A DNA stretch of 64,000 nt from positions 1 to 64,000 of the forward strand of contig NZ_PTQY01000009.1 in assembly GCF_002943465.1 (NCBI RefSeq), read 5' to 3'. Positions 62,971-64,000 of this stretch are shown piece after piece. The stretch is from Rhodoferax sp. TS-BS-61-7 (GTDB lineage: Bacteria > Pseudomonadota > Gammaproteobacteria > Burkholderiales > Burkholderiaceae_C). The notes under the pieces were generated by a model, which did not search any database, was not told where the DNA came from, and worked only from the letters and a program-made list of their open reading frames with translations. Numbering within the stretch: the first letter of the stretch is position 1; every line of letters starts with the position of its first letter. The position numbers were made by a program, and so were the translations under genes.

Positions 62971-62999
62971 GGAGTGGCGCACTCCGCACAAGGACTACC

Positions 63000-63701
63000 G
63001 TGGAAGAATTTCTAACAGCACATTTCTGGTTTGCCGTCGGTCAGATCATCATGATCGACATTCTGTTGGGTGGTGACAACGCCGTGGTGATTGCCTTGGC
63101 CTGCCGAAAATTGCCAGCGCACCAGCGCACCAAAGGCATTTTGTGGGGGACTGCTGGGGCGATCGTTTTGCGCGTGATATTGATCGCATTTGCGTTGACC
63201 TTGCTGCAGGTTCCGTATCTGAAGCTTGTTGGTGCGGCTCTGTTGTTGTGGATTGGCGTCAAATTGTTGGCGCCCCATGATGAGGATGAGCATTCCAACA
63301 TCCAGGGCAGTGACAAGCTGTGGGCGGCGGTCAAAACCGTGATCGTGGCCGACTTGGTCATGAGCGTGGACAACGTGATTGCCATCGCGGGTGCGGCAAC
63401 CGGTGCGGGCGGTGATCACCAGCTGCCATTGGTGATTTTTGGCCTGCTGGTAAGCATTCCCATCATCATTTGGGGGAGCCAGCTGGTTCTCAAGCTGATG
63501 GACCGCTTCCCCCTGATCATCACCGTGGGCGGCATGTTGCTGGGTTGGATCGCCGGGACCATGGCCCATGGAGACCCCGCCATGAAGGACGTATTGCCCC
63601 AAACCGCCGTCTGGAACTATGGCTTGGGTATTGCGGGTGCTTTGCTGGTCTATGCCCTGGGTTATCTCAGCCGCAAACGTGCAACAACGGTTGCAGAATA
63701 G
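63000..63701 (+). CDS. TerC-family membrane protein (YjbE-like)
   Basis: 233 residues from GTG 63000, with about seven membrane helices. TerC motifs: IDILLGGDNAVVIALACRKL (GDN) and VADLVMSVDNVIAIAGAATG (S-V-D-N), whose acidic residues bind metal. Such proteins export manganese or act with tellurite/metal stress and secretion systems. I saw no yybP-ykoY-type manganese riboswitch in the short leader. It lies behind sucCD, with a terminator between. Confidence 0.92.
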   Translation: MEEFLTAHFWFAVGQIIMIDILLGGDNAVVIALACRKLPAHQRTKGILWGTAGAIVLRVILIAFALTLLQVPYLKLVGAALLLWIGVKLLAPHDEDEHSNIQGSDKLWAAVKTVIVADLVMSVDNVIAIAGAATGAGGDHQLPLVIFGLLVSIPIIIWGSQLVLKLMDRFPLIITVGGMLLGWIAGTMAHGDPAMKDVLPQTAVWNYGLGIAGALLVYALGYLSRKRATTVAE

Positions 63702-63808
63702 GTCGTACTTCCGCTCATCGCTTTGAGTTCCCGCTTATCAAAAAGCAGGAATTGCGATGACTTATCGCCTTGTGAAGGGCCTGACTGTCTGATACTGTTA
63801 CAACTTTG

Positions 63809-63834
63809 CAGCGCCCTCTGTCTGGAGGGCGCTG
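63809..63834 (+). terminator. perfect 10-bp hairpin after terC
   Basis: CAGCGCCCTC-TGTCTG-GAGGGCGCTG, just downstream of terC and before the CHASE2 gene. It is followed by TGGCTT rather than a T-run, so termination strength is uncertain. Confidence 0.55.
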
Positions 63835-63885
63835 TGGCTTATGTAGCTGGTGAAAATCAGCTTCACACAGGGTGAGGGGTGGCGA

Positions 63886-64000
63886 GTGGCGAAACGTTCT
63901 TCAAAAGCACAGGTGTTTTGGCGTACCGATTGGTTCGCCGGCATTGCCGTGGTGCTTGCCGCCGTCGGGTTGCACATCGCCACTGATTTTGTCGGTACTT
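63886..64000 (+). CDS. CHASE2-domain protein (probable Ser/Thr kinase), start only
   Basis: From GTG 63886 (GAGGGG upstream) the window encodes the first 38 residues: a basic start AKRSSKAQVFWRTDWFAG, then a hydrophobic segment IAVVLAAVGLHIATDFVGT. This matches the N-terminus of CHASE2-domain proteins of related bacteria, which carry an extracellular sensor followed by a kinase or cyclase. The C-terminal effector is beyond the window. Confidence 0.65.
   Translation, partial: MAKRSSKAQVFWRTDWFAGIAVVLAAVGLHIATDFVGT

Noticed and set aside
62890..62999. yybP-ykoY manganese riboswitch before terC
   Set aside because: The leader is only about 110 bases and is filled by sucD terminator-like hairpins; I saw none of the conserved riboswitch core.

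Overview
The window is GC-rich, densely coded chromosomal DNA from a betaproteobacterium, most likely family Comamonadaceae (a Rhodoferax-like lineage). This is inferred from the gene set: a type-2 argC, sucCD followed by a TerC gene, a CHASE2 protein start, a pglL-type ligase, LexA boxes of the CTGT-N8-ACAG type, and a roughly 60-bp intergenic repeat that I associate with this family. I cannot name the species. No rRNA, tRNA or CRISPR array was seen.

Layout. 0-3 kb: the tail of an IS30-type transposase, a PglL-like O-oligosaccharyltransferase with a membrane-anchored partner, and a tautomerase-fold enzyme. 3-12.1 kb: a RIO-type kinase with a small zinc-ribbon protein, a LysE exporter with a MocR regulator, LysR/pirin, a LexA-box alkB, a DTW tRNA-modifying enzyme, MepB and a hipBA module. 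12.2-18.8 kb: a LexA box between a DUF1439 protein and a broken BRO-N/DinD-type gene, two VOC proteins, LysR facing a four-gene operon (CMD, CZB, DUF1348, PPOX), creA and an AraC regulator. 18.9-29.3 kb: an accessory, defence-like stretch with a HipA-family kinase carrying its own HTH (YjjJ/HipH), a Fic enzyme, YdeI-like and GSU2403-type proteins, then a three-gene operon encoding a NERD-nuclease helicase, an AT-rich RloC/PrrC-like ABC-ATPase with zinc hook and candidate anticodon-nuclease triad, and a DUF2130 coiled-coil nuclease. 29.4-34.2 kb: a 7TM-DISM diguanylate cyclase, an unknown protein and a MocR/PPOX divergent pair.

34.3-48.4 kb is mainly amino-sugar and sugar uptake: nagR-nagA, then (after two GyrI-like/AraC genes) a two-component system in an operon with an orphan solute-binding protein, divergent from a complete ABC sugar transporter (binding protein, two permeases, ATPase), a BadF-type kinase, a two-SIS-domain NagB-II-like deaminase and a hexose mutarotase. 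The apparent route is uptake of an amino sugar, phosphorylation, deacetylation by NagA and deamination to fructose-6-phosphate. 48.4-64 kb is mostly housekeeping: UPF0114, a CDF metal exporter, topB, a SET-domain protein, birA, a SPOR protein, a second two-component system, a MarR regulator, recA-recX, argC, sucCD, terC and the start of a CHASE2 gene.

The most striking features are the three-gene RloC-like operon and the repeat family. Thirteen copies of the repeat were found, all in the same orientation. Most sit just past stop codons or between convergent genes, one lies inside the topB coding region, and others supply the start or stop codons of recX, the YdeI-like gene and yjjJ.
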